Source: Deltaproteobacteria bacterium (GTDB taxonomy: Bacteria; Myxococcota_A; Polyangia; DRWM01; JAAZOP01). From it: 61,645 nucleotides of DNA. The notes below the pieces were generated by a model that did no database searches, had not been told where the DNA came from, and saw only the letters and a list, made by a program, of their open reading frames with translations. Within the stretch, counting starts at the first letter, position 1. Each line of letters begins with the position of its first letter. Position numbers and translations under genes: made by a program. Positions 16,918-25,238 of this stretch are shown here, in pieces. The DNA lies in the NCBI GenBank assembly GCA_016218765.1, contig JACRCZ010000129.1, positions 1 to 61,645 on the forward strand, written 5' to 3'.

Positions 16918-18381
16918 CTAGTACCCCGATCGGACGCGGTACGTGACGACGGCTTCCTCGCCGGGGCGGACCGGCACCTTGAACAGGAGCAGGCTCGAGG
17001 ACTCCTTGGTCCACTCGTGCGACGCCGACACGACCTCCCAGTCGCCGCCCATCGGCTCGCGCAGCTCGACGACCACCGGGACGTCCTTGTGGTTGCGGAT
17101 CGTCACCTCCCACGCCGTCTCCCACAGCGTGTCCGTGAGGATCTCGTAGTCCGTCTGCCGGCGGTCCGCGACGACGTCGAACGCCTGCCCCAGCCGCAGC
17201 TTGATCCGCTCCTCCCGCGGCGTGTGCTCGATCGCGTCCTCCCCCAGGAACTGCTGCCCGCCGCTCGAGTCCGCCTTGTAGACCCGCATCACGCCCGCAG
17301 GCATCGGGATGCCCAGCCCGAACTCCTCGGCGTTCCGGAACTCGATCCAGACGTCCACCGGCAGGTTCTCGAGCGGCCCGGACTGCTCGGAGACGTACCA
17401 GTACGAGTAGCCCTCCAGGCGGTACTTCTTCTCCACGGGCACCGGAGCGGCCGAGAGCAGCTCGATCTGCTTCTGCTCGCGGTCGGCCAGGTCCGTCGGA
17501 CGCTGCAGTGTGTACAGGTGGTACTCGAACATCCCCTGCTCGACGAATTGCTCCTGCGCGGGAAGCTCCGTCGACAGCGTCCGCGTCCGCATCTCCCGAT
17601 TGGCGCGGTAGTCGTCGGCCGGTCCGTACGTGACGAGGTTGACGTTGCCGGCGACGAGCTGCAGGCCGGCTCCGGCGAAGCCGATGCCGGAGTTGTTGCG
17701 CAGCGTCACCCAGCCGGTGATGTCCGCGCCGGCGTCGTCCGCGTCGAGCACGACGACGTAGTCCGCGCTCCAGCTCATGCCGTAGGTCAGGTAGCTGGCC
17801 TCGATCGGTCGCGCGCCGGCCTCGCCGCTGTCCAGCAGCCACTCCAGCGTCGGACGCTGCACGAAGTTCGGCGGCACCTCGGGGAAGACCACCCGCCCCG
17901 GCACGTTGAACGTGATCCCCTCGTCCGTCCGGTAGACGTACTGGTAGCCCTCGGCCGAGAGCAGCGTCGCCCGCTCCGACTCCTCGACCCCCGTGTCCGG
18001 GTCGACCGTGACGAGCGTGAGCTGGCGGTCGACGTACAGCTCCATCAGGCGCGTCGGAGTCAGCAGATCGTACTTGTAGTTCTGCTCCAGCACGCCGAAG
18101 GTCGCGGCGGCCGAGCCGGGGGCGCCGACGTGGACCGTCTCCGGGCGGATCTGCGCCGCCACGTCCTGCCAGCGGACCGCCGCCACCCCGCGCGGCAGCT
18201 CGACCTGCCGCACCTCGCGCACCAGCGCCATGTTCTGGTTGTACACCGTCACGTTGACCGCCGTCCGCGCCTCGCCGCCCACGTCGAGCCGCGACGCCGG
18301 CTGCGCCGCAGCCGCAGCGGGGAACAAGAGCATCGCCCACGCCCACGACCACCACGACGAGTTCATCCGCAGCATGTCCAT
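16918..18381 (-). CDS. DUF4139 exported protein, array member 4 (last in transcription)
   Basis: A 487-residue protein with a signal peptide rich in Trp (SSWWSWAWAMLLFP) and a cleavage site at AAAAAQP. It is built like DUF4139-domain proteins: an N-terminal VTVYNQNMALVREVR strand, VLEQNYKYDLLTPTRL, then the LEWLLDSG and YLTYGMSWSADYVVVLD region, FEYHLYTLQRPTDLADREQKQIEL, and a C-terminal VVELREPMGGDWEV. Two additional ATGs lie within the first six codons and the true start is one of these; GGAGGG precedes the first. The function of DUF4139 proteins is poorly defined. A beta-rich periplasmic or surface role is likely. It is the fourth of four paralogues on the same strand. Confidence 0.88.
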   Translation of the reverse strand: MDMLRMNSSWWSWAWAMLLFPAAAAAQPASRLDVGGEARTAVNVTVYNQNMALVREVRQVELPRGVAAVRWQDVAAQIRPETVHVGAPGSAAATFGVLEQNYKYDLLTPTRLMELYVDRQLTLVTVDPDTGVEESERATLLSAEGYQYVYRTDEGITFNVPGRVVFPEVPPNFVQRPTLEWLLDSGEAGARPIEASYLTYGMSWSADYVVVLDADDAGADITGWVTLRNNSGIGFAGAGLQLVAGNVNLVTYGPADDYRANREMRTRTLSTELPAQEQFVEQGMFEYHLYTLQRPTDLADREQKQIELLSAAPVPVEKKYRLEGYSYWYVSEQSGPLENLPVDVWIEFRNAEEFGLGIPMPAGVMRVYKADSSGGQQFLGEDAIEHTPREERIKLRLGQAFDVVADRRQTDYEILTDTLWETAWEVTIRNHKDVPVVVELREPMGGDWEVVSASHEWTKESSSLLLFKVPVRPGEEAVVTYRVRSGY

Positions 18382-18424
18382 CCTCCGCTCCCTCCGACCG
18401 CTCGACCGCTCGACCGCCCGCCTC
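18382..18424. repeat. Word-repeat spacer between DUF4139 genes, 1
   Basis: A low-complexity run built from CGACCGCTC and similar words, lying between array members 3 and 4. It also contains the GGAGG-type ribosome site of member 4. Confidence 0.5.
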
Positions 18425-20014
18425 CTAGTACAGATGGACGCGCAACCGCCACGTGACCACGACCTCGCGGTCGGGCGGACACGTCACGTCGAAACGCAGC
18501 TCGCGCGCCGACTCCCTCGTCCACGGGCCGGAGCTGCGCACGACCTCCCAGTCGCCGGCCGTCGGCTCGCGCAGCTCGACCACGACGGCTTCGGCCTTGC
18601 GGTTGCGCAGCTTGACCTCCCACGCCGTCTCGACCACGTCGCTCGACAGCACCTCGTAGTCGGTCTGCCGGCGGTCGGCGACGATGTCGAAGGCCGAGCC
18701 GACCCGGAGCTTCACGCGCTCCTCGCGCGGCGTGTGCTCGATGACGTCCTCGCCCAGGAACTCGCGCCCCGGCCCCCCCGATGGATCCGCCCCGTACACG
18801 CGCACCGTGCCTCCCGGCAGCGGCAGCCCCAGGTCGTGCTCCTCGCTGTTGGCGAACTCCAGGAACACGGCGGGGTGCAACCCCTCCGTGATCCCGCTCC
18901 GCTCCGCCGCCAGCCAGTACGACTCGCCGTACAGGCGATAGCGTCGCTCGACCGGGACCGACGCCGCCGAGAGCAGCTCGATCTGCTTCTGCTCGCGATC
19001 GGCCAGGTCGGTCGAGCGCTGCAGCGTGTACAGGTGGTACTCGAACAGGTTCTCCTCGACGAAGCCGCGATGCGCCGCGGGGGTCGCCGTCAGCTCGATG
19101 TTCGCCGCCAGGATCTGCACGCGGTCGCCGCGCGTGGCCGGCGGCACCACGTTGACCCGTCCGGCGACCAGCCGCAGCGACGCGCCGTCGAAGGCGAGAC
19201 CGGAGTCGTTGGTCAGCGTGACCCACCCCGTGAGATCGCCCTCCGCCCCGCCGGCGGCCAGCAAGAGGACGTAGTCCGCACGCCAGTTCATCCCCGACGT
19301 CAGGTAGCTGGCCTCGATCCGGCGCCGCGCCGCGGCCCGCGAATCCAGACGCCAGAAGAGCGTCGGCCGCGAGACGAAGCTGGCGGGGATCTCGTCCGGC
19401 AACACGATGCGCCAGTCGCCGCCGAAGGTGATCTCGCCGCCGAAGTCGTAGACGAACGACCAGGGATTCACGTAGCCGCCGTAGCCGTAGCCGCCTGCGC
19501 CGTACCCCGTCCCCGCCTGGCCCGCAGCCGCCGCGTCCCCCGTCGACAGCAGCGTCGCCTCCCGACGCGTCGTCTCGCCCGTCCCCGGCACGACGTGGAC
19601 CAGCGTGACGGGCTTGCCGACGTATTGCCGGACGAGCGCCGCCGGCGTGAGGACGTCGTAGCGGAAGTTCTGCTCGACGATGGCGAACGCGTCGTCCCCG
19701 TCCAGCGCCTTGACGTGCACCGTCTCGGTCCGGATCCGCGCCGTGACGTCCTCCCACGCCAGCTCGACGTCGCCCGCGGGCAAGGACACGTCGCGGACCT
19801 CCCGCACCAACCCCAGGTCCGTGTTGTAGATCGTGACCGCCGCCGACGACCGATCGGCCGCGGTCGTCCGCACGGCCTGCGGCTGGGCCGCGGCAGGGGA
19901 CGGCAGGGCAAGAAGGAGTAGAAGGACGGCCGGCAGCCGGCGGCCGGAACAGCTCGGGGCAGAACGTGCGTCCGAGGACCACGACGACCACGACCAGGTT
20001 GAGACGCCCCGCAT
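18425..20014 (-). CDS. DUF4139 exported protein, array member 3
   Basis: A 529-residue paralogue of its neighbours. The start at 20014 was preferred over an ATG 39 nt upstream because the extra residues are encoded by the spacer repeat, and because GAGGA lies 6 nt before 20014. The n-region is long and Ser/Trp-rich, then LPAVLLLLLALPSPAAAQP gives the hydrophobic core and cleavage site. Conserved blocks are VTIYNTDLGLVREVR, VEQNFRYDVLTPAAL, EASYLTSGMNWRADYVLLL, FEYHLYTLQRSTDLADREQ and VVVELREPTAGDWEV. It contains a Gly/Tyr-rich insertion (GAGGYGYGGY) before the GGEITFGG segment that member 4 lacks. Function unknown. Confidence 0.88.
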   Translation of the reverse strand: MRGVSTWSWSSWSSDARSAPSCSGRRLPAVLLLLLALPSPAAAQPQAVRTTAADRSSAAVTIYNTDLGLVREVRDVSLPAGDVELAWEDVTARIRTETVHVKALDGDDAFAIVEQNFRYDVLTPAALVRQYVGKPVTLVHVVPGTGETTRREATLLSTGDAAAAGQAGTGYGAGGYGYGGYVNPWSFVYDFGGEITFGGDWRIVLPDEIPASFVSRPTLFWRLDSRAAARRRIEASYLTSGMNWRADYVLLLAAGGAEGDLTGWVTLTNDSGLAFDGASLRLVAGRVNVVPPATRGDRVQILAANIELTATPAAHRGFVEENLFEYHLYTLQRSTDLADREQKQIELLSAASVPVERRYRLYGESYWLAAERSGITEGLHPAVFLEFANSEEHDLGLPLPGGTVRVYGADPSGGPGREFLGEDVIEHTPREERVKLRVGSAFDIVADRRQTDYEVLSSDVVETAWEVKLRNRKAEAVVVELREPTAGDWEVVRSSGPWTRESARELRFDVTCPPDREVVVTWRLRVHLY

Positions 20015-20102
20015 TTCGGTCCTCACTGCTACCGCTCCACCGCTCCACCGCACGACCGCACTACCGCTACCGGTCCACCGCTCTGCCCCACCACCGCTCC
20101 AC
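20015..20102. repeat. Word-repeat spacer between DUF4139 genes, 2
   Basis: About 70 bp of near-tandem words such as ACCGCTCC, ACCGCACG and ACCGCTAC at an 8-10 nt spacing. It is the longest of the three spacers in this array. Confidence 0.6.
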
Positions 20103-21644
20103 CTAGTACTCCGTCCGGACGCGGTAGGTGAGGACCACCTCCTCGTCGGGCGGACAGGTGAGGTCGAAGCGGACGAGACGCGCGGATTCCTTCACCCACT
20201 CGTGGCTCTTGCGGATGATGGTCCACTCGCCGGCCATTGGCTCCAGCACCTCGACCACGATCGTCTCCGTCTTGCGGTTGCGGAGCTTGATCTCCCACTC
20301 GGTCTCGTAGAGGCCCGCACCGAGGATCTCGAAGTCGGTCTGGCGGCGCTCGGCGGCGACGTCGAACGCCTGCCCCAGGAGCAGCTTCACCTTCTCCTCG
20401 CGCGCCGTGTGCTCGATGCGATCCTCGCCGACGAACTGCTGCGCGCCGCCCTGGTCGGCCTTGTAGACCCGGACCACCCCGGCGGGAAGCGCGATGCCCA
20501 GGCCCGCGGCCTCGGCGTTGACGAACTCCAGGTAGACGTCCGTGCGCAGGTTCTCGATCGGCGCGGCGTACTCGCCGACGAAGTAGTAGGACAGGCCCTC
20601 CAGGCGGAACTTCTTGGTCATCGGCACCGCGTCGGCGCCGAGCAGCTCGATCTGCTTCTGCTCCCGGTCCGCCACGTCCGTGGGCCGCCCCAGCGTGTAG
20701 AGGTGGTACTCGAACATGCCGCTCTCCTGGAAGCCGATGTTGTCGTTGTGGTAGTCGCCGCCGCGGCGCCCCGAGGCCTCGAAGAGCATGTCCGCATAGG
20801 GGTCGTACGGCTGCTGGACGTTGACGTCGCCCGCGACGAGCTGCAGGCGGGCGCCCCGCAGCGTGAGCCCGGCGTCGTTGCGCAGGGTGACCCAGCCGGC
20901 CAGATCGCCGCTCCGCCCGTCGTCCGTGAGCACGAGCACGTAGTCGGCCGACCAGCTCATGCCCCACGTGAGGTAGGTGGTCTCGATCGTGCGCGCCCCG
21001 CCGCGCGGCGACTCGAGCAGCCACTCCAGCGTCGGGCGGGAGACGAAGTTCGGCGGCACGTCCGGGAAGACCGGACGCCCGACGGCGCCCCACGTGATCC
21101 CCTCGACCGTGCGATACACGACGTTGGACGGGTCGACATACCCCGCCGGAGCGTATCCGCCGTAGCCGTAGGGGTAGCCGTAGCTGTAGCTGTAGCCCTC
21201 GTGCGTCACGGCCCCCGTGGAGAGCAGCGTCGCCTCCACCGTCTCCTCGTCGCCCGTCGCGGAATTGACCCGGACCAGCGACAGCTCGCGCTCGACGTAC
21301 AGCTCCAGCAGCCGCGACGGGGTGAGCAGGTCGTACTTGTAGTTCTGCTCCAGGACGGTGAACGTGGCCGCGTCCTGCGTGTCGCGGATGTACACCGTCT
21401 CCGGCCGGATCTGCTCCGCGACGTCGGCGTAGCGCAGCACCGCGACGCCCGCGGGGAGCGTCACCCGCCGCGTCTCGCGGACCAGCCCGAGGTTGTTGTT
21501 GTACACCGTCAGCGCGGCGGACTCCCGCCCGTCCTCCCCGGACCGCACGGTGGGGGGATCCTGGGCCGCCGCGGGGGCCGACACGACCAGCGGCGCCGCA
21601 CACGCCCACACCCACGCCCACGACCCCGAAAACCAACGACGCAT
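20103..21644 (-). CDS. DUF4139 exported protein, array member 2
   Basis: A 513-residue paralogue. The ATG at 21644 has GGGAGG 6 nt upstream; an in-frame ATG 18 nt earlier does not. The signal peptide (RRWFSGSWAWVWACAAPLV) ends AAAQD. Conserved blocks match the other members: LTVYNNNLGLVRETR, VLEQNYKYDLLTPSRL, ETTYLTWGMSWSADYVLVL, FEYHLYTLGRPTDVADREQ and VVEVLEPMAGEWT. The Gly/Tyr loop is at its longest here (GYSYSYGYPYGYGGYAPAGY). The mature protein is probably periplasmic or surface-exposed. Presumably co-transcribed with the other three members. Confidence 0.88.
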   Translation of the reverse strand: MRRWFSGSWAWVWACAAPLVVSAPAAAQDPPTVRSGEDGRESAALTVYNNNLGLVRETRRVTLPAGVAVLRYADVAEQIRPETVYIRDTQDAATFTVLEQNYKYDLLTPSRLLELYVERELSLVRVNSATGDEETVEATLLSTGAVTHEGYSYSYGYPYGYGGYAPAGYVDPSNVVYRTVEGITWGAVGRPVFPDVPPNFVSRPTLEWLLESPRGGARTIETTYLTWGMSWSADYVLVLTDDGRSGDLAGWVTLRNDAGLTLRGARLQLVAGDVNVQQPYDPYADMLFEASGRRGGDYHNDNIGFQESGMFEYHLYTLGRPTDVADREQKQIELLGADAVPMTKKFRLEGLSYYFVGEYAAPIENLRTDVYLEFVNAEAAGLGIALPAGVVRVYKADQGGAQQFVGEDRIEHTAREEKVKLLLGQAFDVAAERRQTDFEILGAGLYETEWEIKLRNRKTETIVVEVLEPMAGEWTIIRKSHEWVKESARLVRFDLTCPPDEEVVLTYRVRTEY

Positions 21645-21694
21645 GTGAGACCTCCCTGCCACCGCTCCACCGCCCTACCGCACCACCGCACCAC
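21645..21694. repeat. Word-repeat spacer between DUF4139 genes, 3
   Basis: Near-tandem ACCGCTCC, ACCGCCCT and ACCGCACC words directly upstream of the ribosome site of array member 2. The same word type occurs in the other two spacers. Confidence 0.55.
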
Positions 21695-23335
21695 TCAGTA
21701 CGCCCGCCGCACGCGCAGCACGAGCTCCTCGGTCGTCTCGACGTCCGGCGACAGCTCCAGCTCGACCTCCCACACCCCGGAACCGACCTCCTCGATCGAC
21801 GGTCCCGACGCCCCGCGCTCGCGGTCGAGACGCGCGTCCCAGTCCGCGCCGTACCCCGGATACGCGGCGCCGGGACGCGCCAGACGAAGGACGAGGGTCA
21901 CGGCGCGAGAGCCGCGGTTGACCATCGAGACGAGGTGATGCGTGACGGAGTACGAGCCGAAGCCGCCGGCATCGGCCTCCTGCGAGTCGGTCAGCTTCGA
22001 CTTGACCACGAGGAACGGCGCACCGCCGGCGTCGACGTCGAGCGGTTCCTCGCGCGGCGTGTCCAGGACCGCGGTCGAATCGATGAAGAACAGGTCCTCG
22101 CCGCTCCGGGCGTAGACCCGCGCCGTGCCGGCGGGCAGCGGCACGCCGAGGCCGTCGACCTCCTCCCGGTTCTCGAGCGTCAACACGCGGCGTACCCCGG
22201 CCGGCGTGAAGTCGTCGGTGCCCGCCGGCGCGCCGTAGGCGGCGTCCGGCAGGTTGACCAGGGCCCGGTACTTCGTCGTCACCGGCACGTCGTCGCGCTC
22301 GAGGAACGTCACCTGCTTCCACGAGTACGCAGGCAGCGTGGTCGGTCGCGGGAGCTTGTACAGGTGGTACTCGAAGAGCCCCTCCTCCACGTAGCCGATC
22401 GTGCCCCCCATCGGCATGTCCGGGACGCCGTCGTAGTCCATGAACCTCTCGGCGGCTTCCATCGGCGGCGACGCCCGGTGGACGTCGCCGGCCACGACCG
22501 CCAGGTGCGCGTCGTCGAAACGCGCTCCCGTCTGGTTGCGCAGCGTGACCCAGCCGATGAGGTCGGCCCGCGCGAAGTCCTCCGTCGCCGTGAGGACGTA
22601 GTCGGCCTCCCAGGTGAAGCCGGACGCGAGGTAGCTCGTCTCGAGCACGCCCGGGCCGCCGTCGGAGACGTCGACCAGCCAGTCGAGCTGCGGGCGGGAG
22701 AAGAGCGCCCCGGGCAGGGCGTCGAGCACCGTGCGGACGTGGGCGCCGCCCCCGGGCGGAGCGCCGACCGTGTAGGTCCCGTCGGGGGTCCGCAGGAACA
22801 GGCCGCCCGCGGTCGACTCGATGACGCCGTCCAGGAACCGCGCGGCGCCCGTCTCCGGCTGCGTCCAGCGGACGTGGACCGAGGCGCCCAGGGAAAGCTC
22901 GAGCAGCCGGGAGGGCGAGATGAGGTCGTAGCGGTAGCGCTGCTCGAGGACCGAGACGTCCTGCGGCGAGCCGCCGTCCGGGGTGAACCGGACGCGGGTG
23001 GACTCGGGCAGGACCGTATCGACGACGTCGGCGTACGCGACCGCCGCGACGCCCTCGGGCAGCTCCGCGCTGCGGCGCTCGCGGACCAGCGCGAGGTTGT
23101 CGGGCATGACCGTAAGGAAGACCTCGGAGAAGCCGCCCTCGCCGCGCACCACGTCGTCGCGGCCGACCTCGATCGTCGCCGACGGCACGGGGACGGGTCC
23201 TTCCCCGCCCGCGCCGGCGACCACGCCGGGACCGGTCGCCGGACACCCGGCAAGTCCCGCGGCGAGGACCAGCGGCGCAAGGGTCCACCGGCAAGGGCGC
23301 GAATTCGAACCGCGATTCGGGCGTGATCCTGGCAT
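21695..23335 (-). CDS. DUF4139 lipoprotein, array member 1 (first in transcription)
   Basis: A 546-residue, most diverged member of the array. Unlike the other three it has a lipobox (LAGC, Cys31) in place of an Ala-Gln cleavage site, so it is predicted to be membrane-anchored. Conserved blocks remain: FLTVMPDNLALVRERR, VLEQRYRYDLISPSRL, ETSYLASGFTWEADYVLTA, FEYHLYKLPRPTTLPAYSWKQ, and a closing VWEVELELSPDVETTEEL. No Gly/Tyr loop is present. The ATG has AGGAG 7 nt upstream. As first gene of the array it may dock a complex of the three soluble paralogues; this is an inference. Confidence 0.88.
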   Translation of the reverse strand: MPGSRPNRGSNSRPCRWTLAPLVLAAGLAGCPATGPGVVAGAGGEGPVPVPSATIEVGRDDVVRGEGGFSEVFLTVMPDNLALVRERRSAELPEGVAAVAYADVVDTVLPESTRVRFTPDGGSPQDVSVLEQRYRYDLISPSRLLELSLGASVHVRWTQPETGAARFLDGVIESTAGGLFLRTPDGTYTVGAPPGGGAHVRTVLDALPGALFSRPQLDWLVDVSDGGPGVLETSYLASGFTWEADYVLTATEDFARADLIGWVTLRNQTGARFDDAHLAVVAGDVHRASPPMEAAERFMDYDGVPDMPMGGTIGYVEEGLFEYHLYKLPRPTTLPAYSWKQVTFLERDDVPVTTKYRALVNLPDAAYGAPAGTDDFTPAGVRRVLTLENREEVDGLGVPLPAGTARVYARSGEDLFFIDSTAVLDTPREEPLDVDAGGAPFLVVKSKLTDSQEADAGGFGSYSVTHHLVSMVNRGSRAVTLVLRLARPGAAYPGYGADWDARLDRERGASGPSIEEVGSGVWEVELELSPDVETTEELVLRVRRAY

Positions 23336-23654
23336 CGTGCGACTCCTGGGGCTCGGAATACCGGTACCGGGCGCGGGCCCCCTACGATCAAGAATTCAAT
23401 TCGATCCGCCTCGTCGCCGGTGGGCGTACCACGATCGGCGGACCGGGGCAACCGGCGCGAAAGACACCGCCCCGGGGCACGGCCGGACCCCGCTCGGTCC
23501 GAACAACTTGCTCTAAACAAAACGTTTGCACGACCCGCGCTCGCGGTGTAGAGCCTGCGGGCGAGTCGAACCGCCGCGCGCGAGCCCGACGGCTTCCCGG
23601 CCGGGCCCGGCACGGACGGGCGAAGACGCGGGGGCCGCGAGGGAGGTCGTTGCC
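23336..23654. other. Divergent intergenic region, 319 bp
   Basis: Separates the DUF4139 array from the acyltransferase gene. It contains an unusually AT-rich patch (23501-23530) just upstream of a candidate promoter for the acyltransferase. No ORF, RNA gene or clear hairpin is seen, and I could not identify the array's own promoter with confidence. Confidence 0.55.
23526..23554 (+). promoter_or_regulatory. Candidate promoter with UP-like element for plsC
   Basis: TTGCAC (23526-23531), 17-nt spacer, TAGAGC (23549-23554). The preceding A/T-rich stretch (about 23510-23525) is unusual for this genome and could act as an UP element. Confidence 0.4.
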
Positions 23655-24422
23655 ATGAGCGGGAACAGGAAGGAACCCGCGCCCGGGACGTCGCTGGCCG
23701 AGAGCACGCTGCACTGGCTGGGCGTGGGCGCCCACAGCATCTTCTGGCCCACCGTCTCGCTCGCGTGGGGGATGGTCGAGCGGACCGGGCCGCGGCAGCA
23801 CGCGCTCATGCACCACTGGGCCCGGTGGTGCCTGCGGTCCGCAGGCGTGCGCGTGCGCGTCCGGGGCCTGGAGAACGTCCTGCGCGATCGGCCCCAGATC
23901 TTCTTCTCCAACCACGCCAGCGTCGCCGACATCTGCGTCCTGGGCGCGGTCCTCCCCGTCGAATACCGCTGGCTCGCCCGCAAGGAAGTGTTCAACGTCC
24001 CCTTCATCGGGTGGTACCTGTCGCTCGCGCGACACCTGCGGATCGACCGCGGCAACCGCGCCAGCGCCATCCGCCTCCTCGAGGAAGCCGCCGCCCGCGT
24101 CCGCTCGGGCACCAACGTCCTCGTCTTCCCCGAAGGGACCCGCAGCCCGGACGGCAACCTCCTCCCCTTCAAGAAGGGCGTGTTCCACCTCGCCCTCGCC
24201 GCCGGCGTCCCCATCGTCCCCATCCGCCTCCTCGGCTCCGGCCGCATCATCCCCAAAGGGAGCATGCGCCTCGGCTCCGCGGACGTCGACGTCGCCGTCG
24301 GCCCGCCGATCCGCACCGGCGGACTCCAGGAAGCCGACCTCCCGGCGCTCATGGAACGCGTCCGCGACGCGATGATCCGCCTCGGCGATCCGGCGTTGCG
24401 CGGATTCCCGCAACCCGTCTAG
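23655..24422 (+). CDS. plsC: 1-acyl-sn-glycerol-3-phosphate acyltransferase
   Basis: A 255-residue membrane-associated acyltransferase that adds the second acyl chain to lysophosphatidate in phospholipid synthesis. The catalytic NHxxxxD motif is NHASVAD at residues 86-92, followed by the substrate-binding FPEGTRS at 158-164, KKGVFHLAL and a VPIVPIRL strand. The N-terminal hydrophobic segment (about residues 20-45) fits membrane association. The ATG at 23655 has GGGAGG 8 nt upstream; a longer frame has no support. It precedes a four-helix membrane protein gene by 28 bp and is likely co-transcribed with it. Confidence 0.92.
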   Translation: MSGNRKEPAPGTSLAESTLHWLGVGAHSIFWPTVSLAWGMVERTGPRQHALMHHWARWCLRSAGVRVRVRGLENVLRDRPQIFFSNHASVADICVLGAVLPVEYRWLARKEVFNVPFIGWYLSLARHLRIDRGNRASAIRLLEEAAARVRSGTNVLVFPEGTRSPDGNLLPFKKGVFHLALAAGVPIVPIRLLGSGRIIPKGSMRLGSADVDVAVGPPIRTGGLQEADLPALMERVRDAMIRLGDPALRGFPQPV

Positions 24423-24450
24423 GATGCCGCCGAAGGAAGGAGGGATCCCC

Positions 24451-25212
24451 ATGAGCTATCAACCGCCGTCCGCACCCGCCGCACCCCCGGGCGCCGGGGC
24501 ACCGCCCCAGGCCCCGACCGCGCCCGCACCGGTCGCCCGCAAGAGCGGCGCCGCCATGGCCGGCGCGGTGCTCGCCCTGGCCGGCGCCGCGCTCATCCTC
24601 GTCGCAACCCTCGGCCACTCGTGGCTGCGCCCCGAGGACCTGCCGGAAGGCGTCACGGGCGGCATGGGCCTGTGGTCGTACTCCATGGAGGGCCACGGGA
24701 AATCGACCGAGGGCACCCTGTCCGACATGGTCAAGGACAGCCCGGGAAGCGACGAGGACACCGTCAAGCTCGGCATGTACGCCTACGGCTCGATGGCCTT
24801 CTACGTCGTCAACTGGCTCGTCATCGTCATGCTCGTCCTCGCCTCGGTCATGGGCTTCGCACGCTGGGCGGCCGCCAAGCCCGCGGGGGTGCCGTTCGCA
24901 CTCACCCTCATCCCCTCCATCGTCGCCCTCGTCGCGTTCCTCGCCTGGCTGGGCGTTTCGGTCCTCCTGTCCGAAGCCCTGAACGGCATGGACCTGGGAG
25001 GAATGATGTACCTGTGGCTGGCCGGGGCCGTCGCCGCGTTCGTCGGCGCCGTCCTCTTCGCCAAGGTGCGCTCGGCCCGCGCCTTCGGCGCCGGCTTCCA
25101 GGGCTCGGGCGCCATGCTCCCCCCGGGCGCCGGCTCGGTCGGCGGTTCCCTGATGCCGCCGGGACAAGGGGTCATCCAGAACCCCGCCGACACCATCGGC
25201 CGCCCGCAGTAG
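24451..25212 (+). CDS. Four-helix membrane protein with Pro/Ala-rich N-terminus
   Basis: A 253-residue protein. The first 40 residues are Pro/Ala-rich and cytoplasmic. Four hydrophobic segments follow: AGAVLALAGAALILVATLG, YVVNWLVIVMLVLASVMGF, FALTLIPSIVALVAFLAWLG, and MYLWLAGAVAAFVGAVLFA. A Gly/Pro-rich cytoplasmic tail ends it. The first extracytoplasmic loop (about 65-110) is polar and acidic. The ATG at 24451 has AAGGAGGG upstream; an ATG 27 nt earlier does not. I do not recognise a family. It follows plsC, which may indicate a membrane-lipid context. Confidence 0.8.
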   Translation: MSYQPPSAPAAPPGAGAPPQAPTAPAPVARKSGAAMAGAVLALAGAALILVATLGHSWLRPEDLPEGVTGGMGLWSYSMEGHGKSTEGTLSDMVKDSPGSDEDTVKLGMYAYGSMAFYVVNWLVIVMLVLASVMGFARWAAAKPAGVPFALTLIPSIVALVAFLAWLGVSVLLSEALNGMDLGGMMYLWLAGAVAAFVGAVLFAKVRSARAFGAGFQGSGAMLPPGAGSVGGSLMPPGQGVIQNPADTIGRPQ

Positions 25213-25214
25213 GG

Positions 25215-25230
25215 CAGCTCACAACTCACG
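25215..25230. repeat. CAGCTCAC word element, left copy
   Basis: CAGCTCACAACTCACG at the downstream end of the lipoprotein gene. A near-identical element (CAGCTCACGACTC) sits at the other end of the same gene, at 26101-26113. Confidence 0.4.
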
Positions 25231-25238
25231 GCCATCCG

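Noticed and set aside
18382..21694. Possible CRISPR array in the DUF4139 spacers
   Set aside because: The words are 8-10 nt, imperfect and contiguous, with no unique spacers of regular length and no cas genes.
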